Shown here: positions 56,381 to 64,000 of the stretch, piece after piece
Numbering within the stretch: the first letter of the stretch is position 1
Layout of the letters: each line of letters starts with the position of its first letter
Assembly (NCBI GenBank): GCA_018241725.1
Contig: JAFEDI010000138.1
Span: 174,706-238,705, forward strand
Origin: Pseudomonadota bacterium
GTDB lineage: Bacteria; Pseudomonadota; Gammaproteobacteria; Burkholderiales; Rhodocyclaceae
Direction of reading: 5' to 3'
DNA length: 64,000 bases
Position numbers and translations under genes: made by a program
The notes under the pieces: generated by a model
Told to the model about the DNA's origin: nothing
Seen by the model: only the letters and a program-made list of their open reading frames with translations
Databases searched by the model: none

Positions 56381-57310
56381 ATGAACAAGCTGCAGGCCAT
56401 GGAAGTCTTCGTCCGCGTCGTCGAAAGCGGCGGCATCACCCGTGCCGCCGACAGCCTGCGCCTGCCCAAGGCGACAGCGACGACGTTGATCCAGAAGCTG
56501 GAAGCGACCCTCGGCGTCAAACTGCTCAACCGCACGACGCGCCAGATCAGCGTGACACCGGACGGTGCGGCCTATTACGAACGCTGCGTGGCGATACTCG
56601 CCGCGGTGCGCGAAACCGAGGAATCCCTGGCCCAGCGCCACGCCACGCCGGGCGGGCAGTTGCGCGTCAACGTGCCGACGCTGATCGCCCGCTCGGTGAT
56701 CGTGCCGGCGCTGCCCGGCTTCTTCGAGCGCTATCCGGAGATCGAGCTGGAGCTGGGCTGCAGTGAACGCCGCGCCGACCTGATCGAGGAAGGCATCGAC
56801 TGCGCGCTATGGACCGGCGAACTGGAAGACTCCAGCCTCGTCGCCCGGCGCATCGGCGAACTCTACTTCGCCACCTGCGCCGCGCCGTCCTACCTGGCCA
56901 GGCACGGCACGCCACGCCATCCGGACGACCTGACGCAGCACCGCTGCATCAACCACTTCCTGCCACGCACCGGCAAGATCATCGACTGGGTATTCGCCAA
57001 GGGCAGCCAGCGCATCCAGGTGTCCCTCGATGGCCATATCGCCCTCGACGACGAGAACAGCTACGTGGCAGCCGCCGAGGCAGGCCTCGGGATCGCACAG
57101 ATCCCGGCCTTCGTACTGAAGGACGCGATGGAGCGCGGCAACCTGGAGCTGGTGATGGCCGACTGGTTTCCCGAGCCGGTGCCGCTCAACCTGGTGTATC
57201 CGCAGAACCGCCACCTGTCGGGCAAGATCCGTGTCTTCGTGGACTGGATCGCCGAACTCTTCGGCGAGCACGACGGCATCCAGCTGCGCTCCACGCTGCG
57301 CCGGCCCTGA
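56381..57310 (+). CDS. LysR-family transcriptional regulator
   Basis: A 309-residue LysR regulator. The N-terminal winged helix (MNKLQAMEVFVRVVESGGIT; ADSLRLPKATATTLIQKLEA) precedes a periplasmic-binding-like effector domain, with DCALWTGELEDSSLVARRIG and VAAAEAGLGIAQIPAFVLKD. It resembles the subgroup acting on aromatic or quinone metabolism (GITRAAD...; RRADLIEEGIDC). Targets may be trxA (divergent, 118 bp) or the zinc alcohol dehydrogenase (convergent). Confidence 0.93.
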   Translation: MNKLQAMEVFVRVVESGGITRAADSLRLPKATATTLIQKLEATLGVKLLNRTTRQISVTPDGAAYYERCVAILAAVRETEESLAQRHATPGGQLRVNVPTLIARSVIVPALPGFFERYPEIELELGCSERRADLIEEGIDCALWTGELEDSSLVARRIGELYFATCAAPSYLARHGTPRHPDDLTQHRCINHFLPRTGKIIDWVFAKGSQRIQVSLDGHIALDDENSYVAAAEAGLGIAQIPAFVLKDAMERGNLELVMADWFPEPVPLNLVYPQNRHLSGKIRVFVDWIAELFGEHDGIQLRSTLRRP

Positions 57311-57366
57311 AACGGCGGGAAACGCGACGGCAGTCGCCCGCCACGCGGCGGGCCGGCCTTCCCGCC

Positions 57367-58389
57367 TCAAGCCTCCAGCGACAACACCGCGGCGCCCTGC
57401 AGCTCGCCGCGGCGCAGGCGCGCCAGCGCCGTATTGGCCTCTTCCAGCGGAAACACCGTCACCGCCGTCTTCACCGGGATGCGCGGCGCCAGCTCGAGGA
57501 ATTCGATACCGTCCTGGCGGGTCAGGTTGGCTACCGAACGGATGATCCGCTCGCCCCACAGGTCGGCATACGGAAAGCCCGGGATGTCGCTCATGTGGAT
57601 GCCGGCGCAGACCAGCCGGCCGCCCTTTTCCAGGTGGCGCAGCGCCGCCGGCACCAGTGGCCCGGACGGGGCGAAGATCAGCGCCGAGTCCAGCGGCTCG
57701 GGCGGCATCTGGCTCGCGTCGCCGACCCAGCTGGCGCCGAGCTGGCGCGCGAAAGCCTGGCTGTCCACGTCACCGGGACGAGTGAAGGCGTAGAAGCGGT
57801 GCCCCTGGTGGCGGACCACCTGGGCGATGATGTGGGCCGCCGCACCGAAGCCGTAGATGCCGACCCGCTCCGTGTCGCCGGCCAGGCGCAGCGCCCGGTA
57901 GCCGATCAGCCCGGCACACAGCAGCGGCGCCAGATCGGTGGCTGCCGGCAGCACCGCCGTGTCGGCCAGCGGGAAGCAGTAGCGGGCATCGGCCGCGGTG
58001 TAGTCGGCGTAGCCACCGTCGATCTGGTAGCCGGTGAAGCGCGCCGCGTCGCAGAGGTTCTCGCGGCCGCTGGTGCAGTAGCGGCAGGTGCCGCAGGTCC
58101 ACCCCAACCATGGCACGCCGACCCTTTGGCCCGCCTGGAAGCCCGCCACGCCATCGCCGGTCAGCACCACCCGACCTACGATCTCGTGGCCCGGCACGAT
58201 GGGCAGGCGCGGATCGGGCAGCTCGCCGTCGATCAGGTGCAGGTCCGTGCGGCACACGCCGCAGGCTTCCACGCGGATCAGGATCTGCCCTGGGCCGGGA
58301 CGCGGCACGGGCCGCAGCTCCAGACTCAGCGCCTCGCCGGGACGGTGCAGGACCATGGCGCGCATGGTGGCGGGAAGGGATTCGGTCAT
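57367..58389 (-). CDS. Zinc-dependent alcohol dehydrogenase family protein
   Basis: A 340-residue medium-chain dehydrogenase. Catalytic zinc ligands lie in EACGVCRTDLH and VPGHEIVGRV; the structural zinc site is CGTCRYCTSGRENLC. The cofactor loop is GIYGFGAAAHIIAQV, and CAGIHMSDIPGFPYADLWGE is typical of AdhP/AdhA-type enzymes of proteobacteria. Start at 58389 (MTESLPATMRAMVLH); MRAMVLH is an alternative. Convergent with the LysR gene and 59 bp from the P-type ATPase stop. Confidence 0.93.
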   Translation of the reverse strand: MTESLPATMRAMVLHRPGEALSLELRPVPRPGPGQILIRVEACGVCRTDLHLIDGELPDPRLPIVPGHEIVGRVVLTGDGVAGFQAGQRVGVPWLGWTCGTCRYCTSGRENLCDAARFTGYQIDGGYADYTAADARYCFPLADTAVLPAATDLAPLLCAGLIGYRALRLAGDTERVGIYGFGAAAHIIAQVVRHQGHRFYAFTRPGDVDSQAFARQLGASWVGDASQMPPEPLDSALIFAPSGPLVPAALRHLEKGGRLVCAGIHMSDIPGFPYADLWGERIIRSVANLTRQDGIEFLELAPRIPVKTAVTVFPLEEANTALARLRRGELQGAAVLSLEA

Positions 58390-58448
58390 CGCGATGGCCT
58401 CCAGATCATGAAGGGATAAGACGGACAAGGACGGCACAGGCACGCCAC

Positions 58449-61136
58449 TCAAGGCGACGGCCGGATCGCCAGCCGGCTGCGGACCACGAACTTGCGGACC
58501 TCCTCCACCACCAGCATGCCGGCCGCCCACGGCAGCAGGTCCCGCCACACAGGCCACGGCAACGGCACGGTGCCGAACAGCGCGTTGCCCCATGGCGTGT
58601 AGGCAATCAGCGCCAGCAGGCCGGCCTCCAGCGCCACGCCCCACAGGATCAGCGGATTGCCGCCGAGCCCGGTGGACCACACCGAGCGCACCGCGCTGCG
58701 GCACAGGAAGACGTTGACGATCTGCAGCAGCACGATGGTCGCCAGGCTGGCGGTGGTGGCCTGGCGGTACAGCAGGCTGCCGGCCGGCAGCTCGACGCCG
58801 TAGGTCCATCCACCGCCATGGAGCACCTGGAAGAACACCGTCAGCACCGCCACCGCCTCGAACAGGCCGAGGAACAGGTAGGCGCGCAGCGCCACCGCCA
58901 GGTTCAGCAGGCGCTCCTTGCGGGCGCGCGGTGGGCGCCGCATCAGTTGCGGATCGCCGCGCTCGACGCCGAGGCCCAGCGCGGTCAGCGAGTCGGTGCC
59001 CATGTCCACCGCCAGCGCCTGCACCGGCGTCAGCGGCAGCGGGATGCGGAACAGCGCAAAGGCCAGCGTCGGCACCAGCTCGGCGACGTTGTGCACCAGC
59101 ACGTAGGTGAGGAATTTGCGGATGTTCTGGAACACCGCGCGGCCTTCCTCGATGGCATTCACGATGCTCGCGAAGTGGTCGTCGAGCAGCACCATGTCGG
59201 CGGCCTCCTTGGCCACGTCGGTGCCGCTGCGCCCCATGGCGATGCCGATGTGGGCAGCGCGCAGGGCCGGCGCGTCATTGACGCCGTCGCCGGTCACTGC
59301 CACCACCTGGCCCTTGGCCTTCAGGGCCTCGACGATGCGCAGCTTCTGGTCGGCGGCGACGCGGGCGAACAGGATCTCCGGCGCGTCGAGGGCCAGCTGC
59401 AGCTGGGCCCGGTGCAGGCGGCGCAGCTCGGCGCCGGTGACCACCCGCGGCGCCTCGCCGCGCACCAGGCCGATGCGCCGCGCGATGGCGAGGCCGGTGG
59501 ACGGATGGTCACCCGTCACCATGATCACCTTGATGCCCGCCGCGTGGCAGGTGGCGATGGCACTGTCCACGTCGGCCCGCGGCGGATCGGCGATGCCGGC
59601 CAGGCCGGCAAATATGAGCTGGCTCTCCATCTCGTCCCGCGGGCAATCCGCCGGTGGCCGGCGGAAGGCCAGCGCGATGACCCGCAGGCCTTCGCCGGCA
59701 AGGGCCTCCTGGGCACGCTGTATGGCGGCGCGGTCTGCCTCACCGAGAGGCTGCCCGCCGTCCGCCCCGTGGATCTCCGAGCACAGAGGCAACACGCTTT
59801 CCAGCGCCCCCTTGCACACCAGCAGGCGGCCGTCCGGCGCATCGAACAGCACCGCCTGGCGCATGCGCTCCGAATCGAAGGGCCATTCGTCGCTGCGCAG
59901 CGATGCGGCGGGCTGGGGAGCATGGCGCTCGGCGAGCTCGGCCAGCGCGATCTCCAGCGGGTCGCCGCTGAAGACCGGCACGCCGGCGCCGCGGCTTTCA
60001 CCCAGATCGTTGCACCAGCGCGCAACACGGAAGAACAGCGCATGCCCAGCCACCTGGCCCGGTGTCAGTGCATCCAGCGGGATGATCTGCCCGCCGAGGT
60101 ACAGACGCTCGACACGCATGCGGTTCTCGGTGAGGGTGCCCGTCTTGTCCGTGCAGATCACCGTCACCGAGCCCAGCGTCTCCACCGACGGCAGGTGGCG
60201 GATCAGCACGTTGCGCCGCGCCAGGCGCTGGGCGGCCAGCACCAGCGCCAGGGTCAGCGTCGGCAGCAGGCCCTCCGGCACCAGCGCGATGATGATGCCG
60301 AGGGACAGGATGGTGTCGCGCCAGAAGGGCACCCCGGTGATGCGTCCGACTATAAAGAAGCCGGTGCCCATGGCCAGCGCCAGCAGCGCGATGCCGCGGC
60401 TGAGACGGGCGATCTCCCGGCGCAGTGGCGAATCTTCGCCGACGCCCGACTGGGTCAGGTGGGCGATGCGCCCGAACTCGGTATGCCCGCCGGTCGCGTA
60501 GACCACTGCCCGCCCCTGCCCGGCCACCACCGAAGTACCCGCCAGCAGGATGTTGCGTGCGTCGAAGGCCTGCTCCTCAGCGGACGGCGCCGGCTCGCAG
60601 CTGCGCGGGCGCGACTCGCCGGTCACCGTCGCGCGGTTGAGGCGGAGGCCGAAGGCTTCGATGAGGCGGCAGTCGGCCGGCACGTTATCCCCCTGGGCGA
60701 GGGCGATCACATCGCCGGGCACCAGGCTCTCGGCCGGCTCGCGGACGAGCTGCCCGCCGCGCAGCACATCGACCTGCTGCGGCAGCAGACCCTGCAGCGC
60801 CGCCAGCGTGCGCTCGACACGCAGCTCCTGCCAGAAGGAGAACAGCCCCGACACCAGGATCACCAGCACCACCGCCCAGCCGACGCGGGCCATGCCCTGG
60901 CTCGGGTCGAACCAGTCGGCCAGGAAGGCCAGCCCGGCGGCGACCCACAGGATGATCGAGAACAGGTGCGTGAATTCCTTCAGCAAGCGCAACCAGGCCG
61001 GCTCCGTCGCCAGCGGCTCGACCCGGTTCGGACCGTACTCGGCCAGCCGCAGCGCCGCCTCGGCCGCGTCCAGCCCCTGCGCCGAACTGCGCACACTGGC
61101 AAGGGCATCGGAAACGGACAGTTGATGGATCTTCAT
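58449..61136 (-). CDS. P-type cation-transporting ATPase (P2 type)
   Basis: An 895-residue membrane ATPase. The N-terminal cation-ATPase domain (LRLAEYGPNRVEPLATEPAW) precedes an actuator with VTGES, the phosphorylation site DKTGTLTENRM, a nucleotide domain, VTGDGVNDAPALRAAHIGIA and a C-terminal six-helix block. TM4 has ALVPEGLLPTLTL and TM5-6 have NVAELVPTLAFALFRIPLPL and VDMGTDSLTALGLG. The PEGL motif suggests a Na/K/Ca-like (P2) enzyme rather than a heavy-metal pump. The transported ion is not clear. The ADH gene follows it closely. Confidence 0.9.
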   Translation of the reverse strand: MKIHQLSVSDALASVRSSAQGLDAAEAALRLAEYGPNRVEPLATEPAWLRLLKEFTHLFSIILWVAAGLAFLADWFDPSQGMARVGWAVVLVILVSGLFSFWQELRVERTLAALQGLLPQQVDVLRGGQLVREPAESLVPGDVIALAQGDNVPADCRLIEAFGLRLNRATVTGESRPRSCEPAPSAEEQAFDARNILLAGTSVVAGQGRAVVYATGGHTEFGRIAHLTQSGVGEDSPLRREIARLSRGIALLALAMGTGFFIVGRITGVPFWRDTILSLGIIIALVPEGLLPTLTLALVLAAQRLARRNVLIRHLPSVETLGSVTVICTDKTGTLTENRMRVERLYLGGQIIPLDALTPGQVAGHALFFRVARWCNDLGESRGAGVPVFSGDPLEIALAELAERHAPQPAASLRSDEWPFDSERMRQAVLFDAPDGRLLVCKGALESVLPLCSEIHGADGGQPLGEADRAAIQRAQEALAGEGLRVIALAFRRPPADCPRDEMESQLIFAGLAGIADPPRADVDSAIATCHAAGIKVIMVTGDHPSTGLAIARRIGLVRGEAPRVVTGAELRRLHRAQLQLALDAPEILFARVAADQKLRIVEALKAKGQVVAVTGDGVNDAPALRAAHIGIAMGRSGTDVAKEAADMVLLDDHFASIVNAIEEGRAVFQNIRKFLTYVLVHNVAELVPTLAFALFRIPLPLTPVQALAVDMGTDSLTALGLGVERGDPQLMRRPPRARKERLLNLAVALRAYLFLGLFEAVAVLTVFFQVLHGGGWTYGVELPAGSLLYRQATTASLATIVLLQIVNVFLCRSAVRSVWSTGLGGNPLILWGVALEAGLLALIAYTPWGNALFGTVPLPWPVWRDLLPWAAGMLVVEEVRKFVVRSRLAIRPSP

Positions 61137-61280
61137 CGCAGGCGCACCGGACGGGAGCGAACCAGCGCCTACTTTACGACTGGCCGCACGCGGCCGATAC
61201 GATCTGCGTCAACACCGCAAAGCCTCGCGTACGACATATTCCCGGGCCGCGTGAATTTCCGATAAATACGAAGGAAATGC

Positions 61281-61307
61281 TAAAGGTGACAGTTTCATTG
61301 CCGAAAA
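61281..61307 (+). promoter_or_regulatory. Sigma-28 (FliA) promoter candidate of the chemoreceptor
   Basis: TAAA (61281-61284), a 15-bp spacer, GCCGAAAA (61300-61307): the flagellar sigma-28 pattern TAAA-N15-GCCGATAA with one mismatch. It lies 109 bp upstream of the chemoreceptor ATG and is in the same direction. Confidence 0.75.
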
Positions 61308-61416
61308 AGCGCCGGGCAGTGAGCTTGCGGCAGGTAATCCAGCCGCAGATTCCTGTAGGGGACAGGAATTCGCCATGTAGCGACAGGCACGCCGACAACA
61401 TAGAAAGAACAACACG

Positions 61417-63468
61417 ATGCTTGCACGAATGAGTCTGCGTCAGAAGCTGCTGACGCTCGGGGCGGTGGCCATCGTGGCCCTGATCATCGCGGTCCTGACC
61501 GGCCTGGCAGGTATCCGCGAAGGCGTGAGCGGCGTCAAGGAGCTCGGCCGCCAGCGCCTGCCGGCGGTGATCGCCATCCAGGGCCTGCGGGAGGTCCAGG
61601 TCGCCCTCAAGTCGAGCACCTACGAAGTCGCGCTGTGGGAAAGCGATCCCGACGCCCAGGACCAGTTCGAAGCCATCGCCCGCGACAAGCAGACCCTGTG
61701 GGCCAACGTCGAAGGGGTCTGGAAGCGCTACGAGGCGATTCCCCGCTCAGCCGAGGAAGAAGCCCTGTGGCAGGCCTTCGTGAAGGAATGGACGGCCTGG
61801 AAGAAGGTGGACCAGGACATCATCGAGCTGATCCGCACCCTTGCCGCCAATCACGACGCGGCACGCCAGAAGGAACTCTTCCAGAAGTACTACCTGCTCG
61901 GCGGCGCCCAGCGCAAACCCTATCTCGCCGCCGAAAAAAACCTGATGCAGCTGGTGGACATCAATGCCCGCAATGTCGCCAGCCAGACCGAATCGGCCGA
62001 ACAGGCCACCGAACTGGCCCAGCAAGGCATGCTCGCGGTCGGCGCAGGAGCGACGCTGGCCGTGTTGGTACTCGGCGCGCTGGTCGCCATCAGCATCCTG
62101 CGCCAGATGGGCGGCGAACCGGCATACGCGGCCGAGATCGCCCGCCGCATCTCCGAGGGCCAGCTGGGCGTGGACGTGCAGATCGGCCGCGACGACCGCA
62201 GCAGTCTGCTGTTCGCCATCAAGACCATGCGCGACCGGCTGGCCGGCATCCTGCGCGAGATCGAGGAATGCAGCCGCCACATGGGCCAGTCGGCCTACCA
62301 GATCTCCAAGATCTCCAACGAAATCTCCGGCGTCAGCCGCCAGCAGGGCAGCCGCTCCGACGAAGTGTCCGGCGCCATGCTGCAGCTGCACCAGATTTCC
62401 GCGGAAGTGCGCAGCCAGGCCAGCCAGGCCGCCGAACGCGCCTCGGTGGTCGAAACCCTGTCCCGCGACGGACTGGCCAGCGTGCGCCAGAACATCAGCT
62501 CGATGCAGCAGACCACCGAGCAGGTCAGCCGTGCGGCCGGCGAGATCCTCGAACTGGAAGAATCCGCCCGCCAGATCCACTCCATCGTCAACACGATCAA
62601 GGAAATCGCCGCGCAGACCAATCTGCTGGCCCTCAATGCCGCCATCGAGGCGGCCCGCGCCGGCGAGCAGGGGCGCGGCTTCGCCGTCGTCGCCGATGAG
62701 GTACGCAAGCTGGCCGAGCGCACCACCGCGTCGGCCAGCGAAGTCGGCCTGATCATCGACCAGCTGTCCACCAAGGTCCAGCAAGTGTCGGGAACGATGA
62801 ACGAGGTCGTCCAGCAGGTGGACCTGACCCAGGACGAGGCACACAAGACCAGCGGCTCCATCGAGGGCATGGCCAGCAACGCGGTGGATTCGGCGCAGGC
62901 GATCCAGGGCATCGCGTCGTCCAGCCACCAGCAGCTCGACCGCTTCTCACTGCTCGAATCGACCACCGAGACCCTCTTCTCGACGCTGCGCGAAAGCGCC
63001 ACCAAGGTGGACACCACGGCGGCCATCGGTGAAGACCTCCGCGACGTAACGAGCCGGCTCACCGACATCATGGCCGGCTTCAGCTTCGCCAGCGGTACCC
63101 AGATCCTGCCGGTGGAGAACGAGCAGCGCCGGGCTCCACGCGCACGCCATGGCCTGCTGATCAAGGTCGAACAAAGAGGCGTCCGCCAGGAGGGCGTCTG
63201 TGCCGATTTCTCGCTCGGCGGCCTGCGCCTCAGCCTGAGCCAGGCGGTTGACCCGCAGCAGCCGGTGAGCCTCGGCCTCTTCGTACCCGACGACAACCTG
63301 GAACGCTACGCCAGCCAGGCGCCGGTGCGCCTCACCGGACGCATCGTGCGCAGCGGCCGGGACGGTGCCAAGCACGAGTACGGCATCGAATTCACCGGGG
63401 TCGGCGAAGCGGAACGCAACACCATCCGCCGCTGTTTCGACTTCTTCAAGAAGAACGCCAGTTTCTGA
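61417..63468 (+). CDS. Methyl-accepting chemotaxis protein with C-terminal PilZ domain
   Basis: A 683-residue chemoreceptor. Helix 1 ([17 protein letters not shown]), a four-helix-bundle sensor (about 35-195), helix 2 ([20 protein letters not shown]), HAMP, and signalling helices with the tip [20 protein letters not shown] (part of the invariant hairpin) followed by [16 protein letters not shown]. Residues 565-683 are a PilZ domain: [11 protein letters not shown] (RxxxR) and [12 protein letters not shown] (DxSxxG), both cyclic di-GMP contacts. No CheR pentapeptide is present at the C-terminus. It probably lets c-di-GMP modulate chemotaxis signalling. A sigma-28-like promoter precedes it. Confidence 0.94.
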   Translation: MLARMSLRQKLLTLGAVAIVALIIAVLTGLAGIREGVSGVKELGRQRLPAVIAIQGLREVQVALKSSTYEVALWESDPDAQDQFEAIARDKQTLWANVEGVWKRYEAIPRSAEEEALWQAFVKEWTAWKKVDQDIIELIRTLAANHDAARQKELFQKYYLLGGAQRKPYLAAEKNLMQLVDINARNVASQTESAEQATELAQQGMLAVGAGATLAVLVLGALVAISILRQMGGEPAYAAEIARRISEGQLGVDVQIGRDDRSSLLFAIKTMRDRLAGILREIEECSRHMGQSAYQISKISNEISGVSRQQGSRSDEVSGAMLQLHQISAEVRSQASQAAERASVVETLSRDGLASVRQNISSMQQTTEQVSRAAGEILELEESARQIHSIVNTIKEIAAQTNLLALNAAIEAARAGEQGRGFAVVADEVRKLAERTTASASEVGLIIDQLSTKVQQVSGTMNEVVQQVDLTQDEAHKTSGSIEGMASNAVDSAQAIQGIASSSHQQLDRFSLLESTTETLFSTLRESATKVDTTAAIGEDLRDVTSRLTDIMAGFSFASGTQILPVENEQRRAPRARHGLLIKVEQRGVRQEGVCADFSLGGLRLSLSQAVDPQQPVSLGLFVPDDNLERYASQAPVRLTGRIVRSGRDGAKHEYGIEFTGVGEAERNTIRRCFDFFKKNASF

Positions 63469-63515
63469 TACCAGCCCGCCCGCACGGGCAACAACAAAGC
63501 ACACAAGGGAGTGTC

Positions 63516-63953
63516 ATGTTTCTAGACGGATTGCAGCGCAAGCTGCAGACGGGCCTGTGCCTGCTGGGCGTTCTTGCCGCCCACGGCGCCGCGGCCGAAA
63601 TGGTGGTGATCGTCGGCAAGGGCGGCCCCGATGCGATGACCAAGGAGCAGGTCGCCGACGTGTTCCTCGGCAAGGCCGCCAGCCTGCCCGGCGGCGCCGC
63701 CGCCGCACCGCAGGACCAGCCCGAGGCGAGCCCGCTGCGCGACGAGTTCTACACCAAGATCACCGGCAAGTCCGCCGCCCAGGCCAAGGCCTACTGGGCC
63801 AAGCTGGCCTTCACCGGCAAGGGCACGCCGCCCCCCGAGGCGGCCAACAGCGCAGCGGTCAAGAAGGCCGTCGCAGCCGCCCCCGGCGGCATCGGCTATG
63901 TCGAGAAAGCCGCCGCCGACGCCACCGTCAAGGTCGTCCTGACCGTCCACTGA
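63516..63953 (+). CDS. PstS-like periplasmic phosphate-binding-type protein
   Basis: A 145-residue exported protein with signal peptide (about residues 1-27, AAHGAAA-EM) and a short version of the phosphate-transporter substrate-binding fold (VVIVGKGGPDAMTKEQVADV; FLGKAASLPGG; EFYTKITGKSAAQAKAYWAK; AAPGGIGYVEKAAADATVK). It is much shorter than PstS and no ABC-transporter genes follow in the window, so transport is unproven. GGGAG precedes the ATG at 63516. The gap of 47 bp from the chemoreceptor suggests an operon, perhaps a ligand-binding partner. Confidence 0.8.
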   Translation: MFLDGLQRKLQTGLCLLGVLAAHGAAAEMVVIVGKGGPDAMTKEQVADVFLGKAASLPGGAAAAPQDQPEASPLRDEFYTKITGKSAAQAKAYWAKLAFTGKGTPPPEAANSAAVKKAVAAAPGGIGYVEKAAADATVKVVLTVH

Positions 63954-63996
63954 GGCCGCGCCGCGTCCCCTTACCGAATTCGCATCTGGAGGTTCC

Positions 63997-64000
63997 ATGT
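63997..64000 (+). CDS. Start of a further gene (cut by the right edge)
   Basis: CTGGAGG (63986-63992) sits 4 bp before an ATG at 63997, so a new gene probably starts here, on the same strand and 43 bp after the PstS-like gene. Only its start codon is in the window. Confidence 0.4.

Noticed and set aside
58110-61265. 1051-codon frame antisense to the P-type ATPase
   Set aside because: Composition (Arg, Gln, His, Ala) is that of an antisense shadow; the ATPase on the other strand has all motifs.

Overview
This 64-kb window is a chromosomal segment of a GC-rich, Gram-negative, motile, denitrifying betaproteobacterium, most likely of the Rhodocyclales (Thauera/Azoarcus/Azospira/Zoogloea-like). 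That placement is inferred from the cd1-type nir cluster, the Nit1C cluster, the abundance of large hybrid sensor kinases and the codon bias. No rRNA or tRNA is present to prove it. There are no insertion sequences, integrases or CRISPR arrays; most of the window is ordinary, densely packed chromosome.

Layout. 1-6.5 kb (minus strand): an overlapping Nit1C operon linked elsewhere to cyanide/nitrile assimilation (MSMEG_0572 protein, nitrilase, radical SAM, GNAT, AIR-synthase-like, glycosyltransferase running off the left edge). It is preceded by a MocR-type regulator gene and three near-identical palindromic operator candidates. 6.5-15 kb: hybrid sensor kinase, small unknown protein, bacteriohemerythrin, succinate-semialdehyde dehydrogenase, a response regulator with an unassigned output region, an unknown membrane protein, YjdM. 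15-23.5 kb: trmA, then a TetR regulator divergent from a complete RND efflux operon with an AcrR-like operator between them, then a YkgJ-type protein.

23.5-24.9 kb is the oddest part: about 950 bp without a convincing long gene. It holds a degenerate GC-rich repeat tract, a promoter-like sequence, a strongly structured RNA candidate resembling phage C4 antisense RNAs, and two tiny overlapping ORFs. 24.9-37 kb (all minus): hybrid kinase with HPt domain, REC-GGDEF diguanylate cyclase, and a transglutaminase / ATP-grasp-alpha-E / DUF2126 peptide-modification cluster.

37.1-44.6 kb: denitrification cluster, nirE divergent from nirS-nirM, then nirC-F-DL-G-H, with yigZ on the opposite strand in the middle and nirJ absent. 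FNR/DNR-type boxes lie before nirS/nirE and nirC. 44.7-54.2 kb: AsmA-family protein, a NarX-like kinase and NarL-like regulator, two BON proteins, a REC-only protein, a PanE-like reductase and a class A penicillin-binding protein. 54.2-64 kb: TPR membrane protein, alanine-rich exported peptide, trxA, LysR regulator, zinc alcohol dehydrogenase, P-type cation ATPase, a chemoreceptor with a C-terminal PilZ domain behind a sigma-28-like promoter, and a PstS-like periplasmic protein. The theme is signal transduction (two hybrid kinases, a diguanylate cyclase, a PilZ chemoreceptor, several response regulators) combined with nitrogen metabolism.
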